From Gp6-AA40 sp963723495 (GTDB taxonomy: Bacteria; Acidobacteriota; Vicinamibacteria; Vicinamibacterales; UBA2999), in assembly GCA_963723495.1 (NCBI GenBank), contig CAVRQR010000011.1:310001-374000 (forward strand): a DNA stretch of 64,000 nucleotides, written 5' to 3'. The position numbers were made by a program, and so were the translations under genes. The notes below the pieces were generated by a model. It saw nothing but the letters and a program-made list of their open reading frames with translations, ran no database searches and was not told the origin of the DNA. Shown here one piece after another: positions 45,296 to 54,676 of the stretch (the stretch's first letter is position 1; each line of letters opens with the position of its first letter).

Positions 45296-46330
45296 TCAGT
45301 TCGTCTTACCGACACGCTCCCACGTTGACTGCTCGCGAACGAAGCAGGGCCAATTCTGAGCACCGAATCCGCGAGTCGCGGACCGATCCCGTCTCGAAAA
45401 GATCAAATACTGTTCGCCCTCATTGTCGATCGTTGCCGCTAGTAGGTATTCGCTCTCAATGTAGTTCACGAGGCTGGGATATGTTGCGCCAGCGTAGCCT
45501 TCGAGGGCAGAACTCCGAGCAAGCGCGATCGGTGGCGAGTATCGCTTGATCTTCTGCATGGTCCTGTCTTGCTCATGTGCCAGATCTGCCCAGGCGGGAG
45601 CGAACACCAAATGTTGTTGTGCCATCAAACGTTCGGAAAAGTAGAAGATCTCCGGTTCGAACCACAAGACGAGCAGACGATCGGACGGCGGCACGCACTC
45701 ACGCACGTAGGCCGCGAGTTGAAGCGGGAAGCGCGCCGGTCGATCGAGGTAATACTGCAGCGGTGGCGATGACATGAGCTCCCGCATGGAGCCGCCCCAG
45801 TCCAGTGGATTGGTGAACTGTCCGGCGCGAGTCACACCCGCCATGAGGGCTGCAGTGAGTGCCATGGCGCAGATTCGGACGAGCCTGCCACCCACGAAAC
45901 TGGAAGTCGCCCGCCACATCCACAGGAGGCAGCAACCGAAGACGATGGCAGGAAGCACTACTGCGTCGAAGGCCCTCGCGGTAAAGGCCAGCCGCAGCAT
46001 CGCCAAGTCGACCACGAATGCAAATCCTGCGAACGCCACGATGGCACGCGCACCGATCGTTCCAGGCAGCAGTCGAGCCATGAGTGGCGCACCGACACCC
46101 ATGAGGATTGGGAGAAGGTAGAAGACTGCCACGATGAATTCGGTGACGCGCGCCTGACCGTCGAGGTCGGGAAGTATGCGTATCCGTCGCCATCGTTGAT
46201 CGAAGGTCCGCCGCTTGTCGTTGGGCCAGGACGAAGGCAGCAGCACCCCGGTAGCCCGTTCGATTCCAGCCGTGTCCTCGACAGACGGCTCGTTGATCAG
46301 CGAGCGAAGTCTCTCGAGGGAGTGCTTCAC
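45296..46330 (-). CDS. Polytopic membrane protein, C-terminal half of a GT39-like glycosyltransferase
   Basis: 344 residues: a soluble start (KHSLERLRSLINEPSVEDTAG), about five membrane helices (FYLLPILMGVGAPLMARLL, AIVAFAGFAFVVDLAML), then a luminal region (LDRPARFPLQLAAYVRECVP, EPEIFYFSERLM). The start GTG overlaps the upstream stop as TTGTGA. Adding one T there fuses the two proteins (MRVRF-VKHSLERL) into one of about 655 residues, the size of polyprenol-phosphate-dependent glycosyltransferases. I favour one gene with an indel; two coupled genes cannot be excluded. Confidence 0.65.
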   Translation of the reverse strand: MKHSLERLRSLINEPSVEDTAGIERATGVLLPSSWPNDKRRTFDQRWRRIRILPDLDGQARVTEFIVAVFYLLPILMGVGAPLMARLLPGTIGARAIVAFAGFAFVVDLAMLRLAFTARAFDAVVLPAIVFGCCLLWMWRATSSFVGGRLVRICAMALTAALMAGVTRAGQFTNPLDWGGSMRELMSSPPLQYYLDRPARFPLQLAAYVRECVPPSDRLLVLWFEPEIFYFSERLMAQQHLVFAPAWADLAHEQDRTMQKIKRYSPPIALARSSALEGYAGATYPSLVNYIESEYLLAATIDNEGEQYLIFSRRDRSATRGFGAQNWPCFVREQSTWERVGKTN

Positions 46331-47259
46331 AAACGAACACGCATCGAATCGCGGTCTGTCTCGACCGGGGTCAATCCGTAACTGACAACGATCTGGCTGC
46401 GCGTATCACTGGAGCTCGACGGACTCCAGCGAATCCCGATAACAGGTGCGTAGTGGTCTGCCGGCTCGATTGTGAAGATATTTCCGGCGAATCTCAGGAC
46501 CGGCCAGGCATGTGCCCCCTGTGTCGTGTGCTCCGTTCGTGCAGCGGCCGCTCCGGCCTGCACGAAGTTCCCGAGTCCGACCATCGCGTGCACGTACGCC
46601 AGGAATGGAACGACGAGCGAAAGCATGACACTCCCCGCCACGGTGCAGGCAGTCAGCCACTGTCGGCCAAGACCGTGCGCAGCCCATGCCGCCAGGACGA
46701 TCGCGACGGCAACGTACACACCATGATCTGGCCGCCAGTAGAACGCGACGGCAGCCCACGCGCCCAGACCAGCCATCCTGGCGGTGGTTGGTTGCCTGAC
46801 GTAGTTCCACCACAACATCGCGGCCACGGCGTAGACGATGGCTTTGGGATAGGAATACCCTCGGGCGGCCGCGAGGATTAGCAGCATTCCTGCGAACGTA
46901 GCCGCCGCGCTCGAGCCACTAAGCTGTTGAACGACGCGGAAGACAATGTAGGTACTGCACGCCCATGCGATGCCGACGACGAGCGCCTCGGCGAGCAAAC
47001 GGTTGCCCACGATGAGTTGGGCGGCCGCGCTCAACGTGTATTGCAGCAGCCACCCTCCTTCGTAGAAGTCCCGAACCGGCCAATCGCCCGCCAACAGCTG
47101 CTGCGCAAGCGTCATGTGCAGAAAGTTGTCGTTGGTGGCACTCGTGATCAGGACCATGTGCCGAAGGGCAGCGACGGCGGCGAGCGTTGCACCCACCGGA
47201 TGTAACGTGTACCCGTGACCGCCTATGAAGCGGTGCAATCGCTCGAGAAGACCCGGCAT
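46327..47259 (-). CDS. Polytopic membrane protein, N-terminal half of a GT39-like glycosyltransferase
   Basis: 310 residues with about eight membrane helices. After the first helix comes SATNDNFLHMTLAQQLLAGD, then WPVRDFYEGGWLLQY, the acidic first-loop pattern of GT-C glycosyltransferases where Asp binds the metal and lipid-phosphate sugar. Later parts (VAFYWRPDHGVYVAVAIVLA) support the fold. It ends in a non-membrane stretch (ADHYAPVIGIRWSPSS), as expected for the middle of a longer protein. One base separates it from the GT2 gene. Confidence 0.7.
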   Translation of the reverse strand: MPGLLERLHRFIGGHGYTLHPVGATLAAVAALRHMVLITSATNDNFLHMTLAQQLLAGDWPVRDFYEGGWLLQYTLSAAAQLIVGNRLLAEALVVGIAWACSTYIVFRVVQQLSGSSAAATFAGMLLILAAARGYSYPKAIVYAVAAMLWWNYVRQPTTARMAGLGAWAAVAFYWRPDHGVYVAVAIVLAAWAAHGLGRQWLTACTVAGSVMLSLVVPFLAYVHAMVGLGNFVQAGAAAARTEHTTQGAHAWPVLRFAGNIFTIEPADHYAPVIGIRWSPSSSSDTRSQIVVSYGLTPVETDRDSMRVRL

Positions 47260-48321
47260 CTAGTCAGGAGGTGGACCATCCGGTCCCCTGTCTGTATAAA
47301 ACGCCTGCACAGGTGCTGCTCCCGCAATGTGCTCGACCGATTGGATCAGGTGGGTCGGCCGTCCCTTTGTGTTCTCGAAAATCCGCCAGACATACCCCCC
47401 GACGATGCCCAACGCGAGTAGCGTCGTCGAAAACGAAAACAACGCTACGAGCATCAGCGGCGTGTAGCCGTGCACGGGAATTGCTCCTGTCGCCCATGCG
47501 ACCATTACCACGGCGCTCAACAGGAGCGCGCCGCTAATGCCCACTAGACCGGCGGCAATCATCAGAGTGATTGGCAAATCGGAGAACGCGAACGTGGTGT
47601 CGAACGCATAGCGCAACTTGCGCGTGAACGACCAGCCACTCTTGCCACTGGGTCTCGCGACGCGCTGGTAGGTCACGGTTTCCCGGCGGAAGCCCACCCA
47701 GAAGAGTAGGCCGACGAGCGTGCTGTTGGCCTCGGGCAGAGCAACCAGAATGTCGCAGACTTGCCGGGTGCAGCCGAACGAGTCGACGCCTCCTGGCGGG
47801 ATCTCTGGCTGCACGAGTCGCCGATACAGTTGCCAGAAGAGCGATGCACTGAGCTGTGAAAGCCAAGGGTCGCTGCGGGATGAGCGCTGACCCACAGCGA
47901 TGTCGGCGCCGCGTTCGAGGACGTCGAAGAACCGAGTGATTGACGAAACCGGTTGTTGCAAGTCGGCCGCGAGAATGCCTATGAAGCTGCCTCGAACCAG
48001 CGAAAGGCCCGCGCGCAACGCTGCGAACGATCCAAAGTTGCGGCTCAGGCTGACCAACTGTGATTGAAACGGCATACCCGCCAGTCGCTGCTTGAGCAGC
48101 GCGTACGAATTGTCAGGGCTTCCGTCAACCACGAACACGACCTCGAGAGAACCAGCTCGCTGTCCGGCCAGATCGGCGATCTGACGAAGTAACTCCGATA
48201 GCGTCGGCTCGTTGCGATATACCGGCACGACGATGGAGTGTGTGATCGAGGACGACGAAGGCTCGCGAAGATCGTCGGTCAACGCTAAGAGTCTCTCATA
48301 CCGAACAAGTCGAGTAACCAT
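47260..48321 (-). CDS. Family 2 glycosyltransferase with C-terminal membrane anchor (GtrB/ArnC-like)
   Basis: 353 residues. GT-A core: SIVVPVYRNEPTLSELLRQI, VVFVVDGSPDNSY and the metal motif AADLQQP. Two C-terminal membrane helices (ITLMIAAGLVGISGALLLSA, LVALFSFSTTLLALGIVGGY). Enzymes of this type attach a sugar to polyprenyl phosphate, making the donor for GT-C enzymes such as the next gene in the operon. The start ATG at 48321 shares its CATG with the divergent sulfotransferase start, so one of the two starts is probably further in. Confidence 0.87.
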   Translation of the reverse strand: MVTRLVRYERLLALTDDLREPSSSSITHSIVVPVYRNEPTLSELLRQIADLAGQRAGSLEVVFVVDGSPDNSYALLKQRLAGMPFQSQLVSLSRNFGSFAALRAGLSLVRGSFIGILAADLQQPVSSITRFFDVLERGADIAVGQRSSRSDPWLSQLSASLFWQLYRRLVQPEIPPGGVDSFGCTRQVCDILVALPEANSTLVGLLFWVGFRRETVTYQRVARPSGKSGWSFTRKLRYAFDTTFAFSDLPITLMIAAGLVGISGALLLSAVVMVAWATGAIPVHGYTPLMLVALFSFSTTLLALGIVGGYVWRIFENTKGRPTHLIQSVEHIAGAAPVQAFYTDRGPDGPPPD

Positions 48322-49187
48322 GAACGATGCGGTTGCGCGGCATGCAGCACTTCAAATCGACATGACCTGGCGGAACTGGTTGGCAACGGTTTCCGGTCTC
48401 GGCCGAGACTCGTCGACGGCGCAGCTCAGAGCCGGCTGCTAGTCTTCGATCACATCCCAAAGACGGCTGGCACGACGTTCAGGCGATCCTATCTTCCTGC
48501 TGCACTTCCGTCCGAGGAACGGTGGATCCTCGGAGGTGGTGAAACGAACGCAAGCGACCGAGAACGCTTTCTGGCCCTCCCACTGAAGCGCCGCGATCGG
48601 GTTCGAATCGTTGCCGGGCACTATGCCGAGATGCTGAGACCGCATCTGCCCGGTGCGCGATTCATCACCGTCGTTCGCGATCCGGTCGAGCGCGCGATCC
48701 CCTCCCACCTGCATGCACGATTTCATGAGGGAGGAGAAGAGCTCTGGCCGGATATGCGCGAGCAGAACATGTCGCTCAGTCAGTTCGCCGACAGCCACAT
48801 CCCGCCGCAACGCACAGAGCCGCATACTGCTCGGCGAGGATTACGAACATCTCGACAATGCGGGCATCACACAGCGGCTCGATGCCCGCTACATGCTGGT
48901 TGGGTATACCGAGGCGTTCGACGAGTTCGTGTTCATGCTCCACATGACCGAAGGGCTGCCGCTGTGCCAGTACGGCAATCGTCTCGTGAGGGCGGAGCGT
49001 CAGTCCTATCAGCCGTCGGCCGACGATCTCGCTCGTGTTCGACAGGCCAACGTGGTCGATACCCGGCTGCACGCGCCGTCAACGCGGCGTTCCAGTCACG
49101 CATCGATGCCCTCACAGAGCAGTCGCGCACGCAGTTGAAACAGTTCCTCGGCTCGCTGCGGGCGTTCCGGGCCGAGGCGAGCAGTGA
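48320..49187 (+). CDS. Sulfotransferase family protein, multiple frameshifts
   Basis: The PAPS-binding 5' phosphosulfate motif FDHIPKTAGTTFRRSYL and the 3' phosphate motif ITVVRDPVERAI are clear. Downstream SRILLGEDYEHLDNAGI, YMLVGYTEAFDEFVFML and VNAAFQSRIDALTEQ continue in shifted frames. Indels are needed near 48425, 48815 and 49070 and once more before the tandem stops TGATAA at 49185-49190. Start ATG 48320 or ATG 48362. It would place sulfate on a cell-surface glycan. It is divergent from the glycosyltransferase operon. Confidence 0.65.
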
Positions 49188-49215
49188 TAACGTAGGGGCC
49201 GAAGGAAGGGGTTGT

Positions 49216-50142
49216 ATGAGGCGAGGACTGCTGCTTGGAACGTTGATTGGAGTTGGTGCGCTGTCGATCGCGGTGTCCGGTCAGGCGCCGGGGCCGTCGG
49301 CTGCGGCGATCAAGGCCGCGCAGATCGAAAAGGTCAAGGACAACCTGTACATCATCACCGGCTCTGGTGCCGATAACCAGGACACCTTCAGTGGTGGGAA
49401 CGTGGCGGTGTTCATCACCGACGCCGGTGTCACGTTGGTCGATAGCAAGCTGCCTGGCTTCGGGCCGACGATCCTCGAGCGGGTCAAGACGGTCACCAAC
49501 AAGCCGATCACCCGCATCATCAACACACACACCCACGGCGATCACACGGGCAGCAACGGCTTCTTCGGCGCCTCCATCGAGAGCATCGTTCATGAGAACG
49601 CCAGAACGAGCATGTCGAAGATGCCGGAGTTCAGCGGCGCCAACGCTCAGTTCCAGCCGAAGCGAACCTACAAGGACAAGCTGACCGTCGGATCTGGAAA
49701 GGACCAGATCGACCTGTACCACTTCGGCCGGGGCCACACCAACGGCGACACCTTCATCGTTTTCCCCGCGCTTCGCACGATGCACGTGGGTGACATGTTT
49801 GCGTGGAAGGCACTGCCCTATGTCGACACTGACAACGGTGGCAGCGTCGTCCAGCAGCCGGATTCCCTGGCCAAGGCTGCCGCTGTGCCCAACGTCGACA
49901 CCATCATCCCGGGACATATCCCGGTCGGCACGATCAACGAACTGAAAGAGTACGCCGCCTTCACGAAGGACTTCGTCGACTTTGCCCGAGCGTCGATCAA
50001 AGCCGGTAAGACCGCCGATCAGGCGGCCGCCGAGTACAAGGTCAATCCACGGTTCAAAGGCTACATGGCGAGCCTCAATCCCGCCTTCGGTGGCGCGTTG
50101 CCCAACATGAAGATCGCCTACGAGGAATTGGGCAGGAAGTAG
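49216..50142 (+). CDS. Exported MBL-fold metallo-hydrolase
   Basis: 308 residues. Signal peptide LLLGTLIGVGALSIAVSG. The metal motif HTHGDH (H105, H107, D109, H110) plus later GHTNGD and PGHIPVG give the binuclear zinc site. ATG 49216 follows a GAAGGAAGGGG ribosome site. It belongs to the secreted, glyoxalase-II/beta-lactamase-like group common in Acidobacteriota; the substrate is open. A terminator-like hairpin follows directly. Confidence 0.9.
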   Translation: MRRGLLLGTLIGVGALSIAVSGQAPGPSAAAIKAAQIEKVKDNLYIITGSGADNQDTFSGGNVAVFITDAGVTLVDSKLPGFGPTILERVKTVTNKPITRIINTHTHGDHTGSNGFFGASIESIVHENARTSMSKMPEFSGANAQFQPKRTYKDKLTVGSGKDQIDLYHFGRGHTNGDTFIVFPALRTMHVGDMFAWKALPYVDTDNGGSVVQQPDSLAKAAAVPNVDTIIPGHIPVGTINELKEYAAFTKDFVDFARASIKAGKTADQAAAEYKVNPRFKGYMASLNPAFGGALPNMKIAYEELGRK

Positions 50143-50143
50143 C

Positions 50144-50163
50144 GCGGGGTCCTGAGACCCCGC
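50144..50163 (+). terminator. Hairpin after the metallo-hydrolase gene
   Basis: GCGGGGTC (50144-50151) and GACCCCGC (50156-50163) form a perfect 8-bp stem with loop CTGA, two bases after the stop codon. No clear T-run follows. Confidence 0.55.
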
Positions 50164-50245
50164 CTCACGGAACCGCAGCCCGCCGGCGGTGTCGAACCTG
50201 AGTGAACGCCTTCGCCGGCGAGGGCCCCCTTCTCGAAGGAGGCCT

Positions 50246-50902
50246 ATGCGGACCTACACGCTCGTCTTCTCGATCGTCGCCCACATGGTCGCTGTGGGCG
50301 CGCTGATCATCGCTCCTGCATTTGCGACCGATGATCTCCCCGAGCCTTATCGAACGACGGCCTTCGTCATCGTTCGCCCGGAGTTGCCTCCGCCCGCTTC
50401 GATCCCGTCACCTCGGCGTGACGTGGCGCCTTCAACGTCGACTCCCGTGCCGCTGACGGAGCCTCTGGAGATCCAGCCGGAGCCGATCGTCGAGCCGGTG
50501 GAGCAGTGTGGATTCGATCTCGGAGCATCGCCGATTGGCATCGCGATTGGAGAAATTGCTTCCACCGGCGACCCGATTCCTCCTCCGCCGCCAGTGCCTG
50601 CACGGCCGAAAGATCCGGTGCGTGTCGGTGGAGTCATCCAACCGCCGACGCGGCTGGTCCATGTGAATCCGATCTATCCGCCCCTTGCACTGGCGGCACG
50701 CAAGGAGGGGATGGTGATCCTCGAGGCGCTCATCGGCGAAGACGGCTCGATTCGCGCCGTCAAGCTGCTTCGGCCGGCGCCGCTGTTCGAGGAGGCAGCC
50801 ATCGCCGCGGTGAGACAGTGGCGATTTTCACCCACCCTGCTCAATGGCGAACCTGTGCCCCTCGTCTTGACAGTGACCGTTGCATTCACGCTCCAGAAAT
50901 GA
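50246..50902 (+). CDS. TonB-family energy transducer protein
   Basis: 218 residues from ATG 50246, with AGGAGG 4 bases upstream. N-terminal membrane anchor (YTLVFSIVAHMVAVGALIIA), a Pro-rich periplasmic spacer (VRPELPPPASIPSPRR) and a C-terminal TonB domain (HVNPIYPPLALAARKEGMVI, VKLLRPAPLFEEAAIAAVRQ, WRFSPTLLNGEPVPLVLTV). It couples inner-membrane proton force to outer-membrane transporters, but ExbB/ExbD are not here. The short anchor sequence lacks the usual SHLS motif. Confidence 0.85.
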   Translation: MRTYTLVFSIVAHMVAVGALIIAPAFATDDLPEPYRTTAFVIVRPELPPPASIPSPRRDVAPSTSTPVPLTEPLEIQPEPIVEPVEQCGFDLGASPIGIAIGEIASTGDPIPPPPPVPARPKDPVRVGGVIQPPTRLVHVNPIYPPLALAARKEGMVILEALIGEDGSIRAVKLLRPAPLFEEAAIAAVRQWRFSPTLLNGEPVPLVLTVTVAFTLQK

Positions 50903-50934
50903 AGGGCTCTCGGTCGGCGCAGGGAGAGCTGCGC

Positions 50935-51056
50935 CCGGCAACTCCCAACTACCAAACTCCAGCTCCCAACGAATCGGGCCTTTTGGGAGTTGGGAGTTGG
51001 CGATTGGGCGTTGACGCGTCTTGCTAGAGCCCAGCGCCCAGAGCCTGGAGCCGGAG
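50935..51056. repeat. Intergenic dyads of CCCAACT and GAGCC words
   Basis: CAACTCCCAACTACCAAACTC and CAGCTCCCAAC face TTGGGAGTTGGGAGTTGG; then a second word, CAGAGCCTGGAGCCGGAG (51039-51056), matches the family at 33950-34125. Confidence 0.75.
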
Positions 51057-51085
51057 TTACAATGCGCCCTACGGGAGGGATCTTC

Positions 51086-51484
51086 ATGCGATTACGTTTG
51101 GTGGCCCTGGCGTTCGGCCTGCTCGTCGGGACGGCGCCGATCCTCCTCGCCCATCATTCATTCGCGGCCGAGTACGACGCCAACCAGCCAGTCAAGGTCT
51201 CGGGCGTCGTCACACGCGTGGACTGGACCAATCCGCACATCTGGTTCTTCGTGGACGTGAAGGACGAGCAGGGCAAGGTGACGAACTGGGGATTCTCCGG
51301 CGGACCACCCGGAGTGTTACAGCGTCGCGGCATCAGCAAGACCGCACTCAAAGCCGGGGACACGGTCGTCGTCGAAGGCTTCCGCGCGCGAGATGGTTCG
51401 AACAACGCGTCGGGCGGCCGCGTGACATTTCCCGATGGACGAAGCGTGTTCACCGCTTCGAATGAAGACAAGGCTCCGCGATAG
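51086..51484 (+). CDS. DUF6152 family exported protein
   Basis: 132 residues. Signal peptide RLRLVALAFGLLVGTAPILLA, then the family marker AHHSFAAEYDANQPV, VTRVDWTNPHIWFFVDVKDE and VVVEGFRARDGSN. Small secreted beta-barrel-like protein of unknown role, often next to secreted proteins of the type encoded just downstream. The ribosome site is GGGAGGG. It is paralogous to the gene interrupted by IS630 at 55511-57091. Confidence 0.88.
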   Translation: MRLRLVALAFGLLVGTAPILLAHHSFAAEYDANQPVKVSGVVTRVDWTNPHIWFFVDVKDEQGKVTNWGFSGGPPGVLQRRGISKTALKAGDTVVVEGFRARDGSNNASGGRVTFPDGRSVFTASNEDKAPR

Positions 51485-51493
51485 GAGGGCGTG

Positions 51494-52268
51494 ATGTTGC
51501 ACTTACACAAGAGCGCTGCGACGGCTCGCCACGATTATCGCGGTGTTGTGTGCCGTGATCCTCGACGCGCAATCGAAGCCGGCGAGCCAGAGCCCGCGCA
51601 CGGCCGACGGCAAGCCGGACTTCAGCGGGTTCTGGGACAACCCGAAGGAACCAGGTTCGCGCAGCCCGGCCACGACTTTCAACAAGGAGAAGATGTCGCC
51701 GTTTGTGCCCGGGGGCGAGGCACTCTTCTACGAACCGCGCACCGGCGACCCGCGGCATGACGAGCCGCGCGCCTTCTGCATGCCCTCGGGATTCCCGTCT
51801 GCATTCCTGGGCCCGTACCCGATTCAGATCATCCAGACGCCGCAGTACCTGGTGATGCAGACCGAGTTCATGAACGTCACGCGAATCATTCCGCTCGACG
51901 GACGGCCGCACAAGACGGATATCGAGCCGACGTTCTACGGCGAGCCGGTCGGCCACTGGGAAGGCGATACGCTCGTGATCGAGGGCAGGAACTACAAACG
52001 CTGGTCACTGGACGACTACTACTACCAGAACCCGAAGGAGTATCGGATGCACACCGAGGCGCTGAGGACGACCGAGCGTCTACGCCGGACCGATGCCGAC
52101 ACGATCTCGTACGAGTTCACCGTGGACGACCCGAAGATCTTCACGAAGCCCTGGTCGGTGCAGTGGGAGATGAAGCGTCACGCCGAGTGGGACAAGGTCG
52201 GGCTTTACGAGATGGTGTGCAACGAGAACAACCGCTGCGAAGGCGGAAAGTGCAAGGATTCGAAGTAA
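51494..52268 (+). CDS. Exported protein paired with DUF6152, frameshift in the signal peptide
   Basis: The main frame (from 51543) begins inside a signal sequence; reading back gives LRRLATIIAVLCAVILDAQS without a start codon. ATG 51494, 9 bases after the DUF6152 stop, starts in another frame, so one indel near 51510 is implied. Mature features: RTADGKPDFSGFWDN, GPYPIQIIQTPQYLVMQTEF, RIIPLDGRPHKTDIEPTFYG and VGHWEGDTLVIEGRNY. The same order occurs in the protein at 54677-55500. Family common in Vicinamibacteria; function unknown. Confidence 0.7.
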
Positions 52269-52275
52269 CGCTGTA

Positions 52276-52322
52276 ATTCAGAATGCAGAATTCAGAATGC
52301 AGACACTGTCTGCATTCTGAAT
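52276..52322. terminator. Tandem word plus hairpin between convergent genes
   Basis: ATTCAGAATGCAGA occurs in tandem at 52276-52289 and 52290-52303, and its exact complement TCTGCATTCTGAAT lies at 52309-52322 after a CACTG loop. The 14-bp perfect hairpin lies between two convergent genes and could serve as a two-way terminator. Confidence 0.65.
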
Positions 52323-52336
52323 TACCTATAGCAACC

Positions 52337-53603
52337 TTACTCCGACGACGTCGTCTTCGCCCTCAGAGCGACCCGATTCACCTCAGTTCCCCGCAGATAC
52401 ACCGACGAAATCCGCCTCGTGTTCGTGATGTCGTCGAGCGGGTTCGCATCGAGCACGACGAAGTCGGCGCTCTTGCCTGTCTCGATCGTGCCCATATCGG
52501 TCAGTCGCATGAACTCGGCCCCGTTACGTGTCGCCGCCACGATCACGTCGGATGGTGACATGCCTGCCGCCACCATGTCCGCCATCTCGAGATGCGGGCC
52601 CCATGGCGTGTTGCCGTCGCTGCCGAGCGCGATCTTGACGCCTTCCTTATTGAGTCTGGCGAGGTTGCGCGCCTGGATGCCGAACGCTTTCTGCGCTTCC
52701 GGACGTTCCTTGGAGACATTGGCCTGAAGTTTCGTGAGCTCCTCCGCGGGTATGAATTCGCCCAGGAAGCGCAAGTCGGTGACGACACCCGAGTCGGGAA
52801 GATTCGGCACCAGGACGATGTCCGAGCGCGCCTTGAACATCTTGACGAACTCATCGTCGATGTCGCGGTCGCGTACGCCGTGCGCGAACGCATCGAGCCC
52901 GGCTTTCAGGAGGCCCTTCCCGTCTTCGAGCGTGAAGAGATGCGCGGTGACGCGGAGCGTTCTGTTTGTGGGCCTCGTCGATGACAGCGCCGTACAAGGG
53001 CGGCGTCAGCTTCTTGAACTTGCCGTCGCGGTCGTCGACCCAGATCTTGATGATGTCTACCTTCAGAGCGGCCTGCTCCTGAACTGCCTTCCGAGCTTCC
53101 GCTTCACTTGTGATCCAGTAGGGGATGTCGGTGCGACCGGGCTCGGGCGCCGTGATGCCGCGGCCCGCCGTCCGGAACAGCGCCGCTTCGGGAATCATTT
53201 CGGCCCGGACCTGGAAGGGCACATCACCCGTGTCCTGACCGAGACTCATGGCAGCGCCGACTCCCCAATACGCTCGACGCCGCAGGTCGTTGACGAGCGC
53301 GTCGCGCTCACGGCTCGTGTGCACGTGCGTGTCGATGATCGCCGGCATGACCGTCTTGCCGGACAGGTCGACGCGTTTTGCACCCGCAGGTGTCTGCACT
53401 TCACCGGCTCTCCCGACCTGCGTGAGCCGGTTGCCGTCCACGACGAAGGTCGCGTTCTCGATCGTCTGTCCGTTACCCACGATGACACGGGCGCCGTCGA
53501 ATACGGTCGCGGTGGAACCCGGTGCTTGCGCAACCTGTTCGGGCGATGACGAGGAACATGCCGAGACAACGAGCGCAGCGAGAAGTATCAGAGCTCTGGA
53601 CAT
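52337..53603 (-). CDS. Amidohydrolase-family lipoprotein, frameshifted
   Basis: About 422 residues. Lipoprotein signal ALILLAALVVSAC with lipobox Cys. Metal motifs: IIDTHVH (HxH), a Lys in KIWVDD, TAHLFT (His) and LGSDG (Asp), the order of the amidohydrolase superfamily. One indel near 52962 splits the protein between DEAHKQN and LRVTAHLF. It is a secreted imidazolonepropionase/prolidase-like hydrolase; substrate unknown. It is convergent with the exported protein and divergent from the DUF3616 gene. Confidence 0.85.
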
Positions 53604-53717
53604 CGAACCCTCCGGCGTGGAATTTATCCGGGCAACCCGACGACGTCAACCGCAGAACGCATCGCGCATCGTCCGGACAGTGGCTGAGCGTTATATACAG
53701 TTGATCGGAGGAATCCG

Positions 53718-54647
53718 TTGCCGTCGACTGTTGCGTACCGAGGAACCTGCGATGCGTCCGCAGCCGTGCGGCTGGGCTCGTTGCTGTTCGTCTCTGCCAG
53801 CGACGAGGACTACATCCTTCGCGTCTACAAACACGAGGCGCCCGGAAAGCCCTGCGGAACGGTCGATCTCGCACCGTTCCTGAAGCCGGCCGATCCGGAC
53901 AAGGAGCCCGATATCGAGGGCGCTGCCGTCGTCGGCGATCGGATTTACTGGGTCACGTCGCACGGACGAAACAAGGACCGGGAGGAGCAGGAGAGCCGGC
54001 AGCGATTCTTTGCGACGTCAGTTCACGTGAGTGGCGACGACGTTCAAATCGTTCCCGTCGGACGTCCCTATAAGCGGCTCATCCGGGATCTCATCAGCTC
54101 GCGAGAACTCCGCGAGTTCGAGCTCGAACGCGCGTCCACGCTGGCACCAGAGGAGCGCGGTGGTTTGAATCTCGAGGGTCTCGCCCCGACGCCGGAGGGT
54201 CACCTTCTGCTTGGTTTTCGTAATCCCGTTCCTGATGGACTCGCGCTGGTGGTCGCGATGCGCAACCCCGCGGAGGTCATCGATCGCATGGCGCCACCTG
54301 CGCTCTCGATCGCTGGCCGTCTCGATCTGGGAGGCCGCGGTATCCGGGCGATCGAGTTCGTGCCGGAGTCGAAGACGTACCTGATTATTGCCGGTGCAAA
54401 CGACGACGCGCACGACTTTCGGTTGTACAAGTGGTCCGGCACGCTGCACGCCGAGGCGGTCGCGCTCGACGTCGACGTGCAGGACTACAAACCGGAAGTG
54501 TTGATTGTCACCGCGGTCCGCGGGCGCACTCACGAGCTCGAGCTCTTGAGCGACGACGGGGATCGTGACGTCGACGGAAAGAAGTGCAAGAAGGCGAAGC
54601 TCGAAAAGCGCTCGTTCCGCGGACTGAGGGCGACGATCGAGTTGTGA
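53718..54647 (+). CDS. DUF3616 domain protein
   Basis: 309 residues from TTG 53718. Pattern: CDASAAVRLGSLLFVSASDED, DKEPDIEGAAVVGDRIYWVT, GGLNLEGLAPTPEGHLLLGF and RDVDGKKCKK. It resembles phytase-like/SdiA-regulated beta-propellers with conserved Glu in DIEGAA and NLEGLA. No signal peptide is seen at this start; an earlier start could add one. Function unknown, perhaps a secreted phosphatase-like propeller. Confidence 0.78.
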   Translation: MPSTVAYRGTCDASAAVRLGSLLFVSASDEDYILRVYKHEAPGKPCGTVDLAPFLKPADPDKEPDIEGAAVVGDRIYWVTSHGRNKDREEQESRQRFFATSVHVSGDDVQIVPVGRPYKRLIRDLISSRELREFELERASTLAPEERGGLNLEGLAPTPEGHLLLGFRNPVPDGLALVVAMRNPAEVIDRMAPPALSIAGRLDLGGRGIRAIEFVPESKTYLIIAGANDDAHDFRLYKWSGTLHAEAVALDVDVQDYKPEVLIVTAVRGRTHELELLSDDGDRDVDGKKCKKAKLEKRSFRGLRATIEL

Positions 54648-54676
54648 GCCGCCGATGGCGGCTCGATTGCCCGGGG

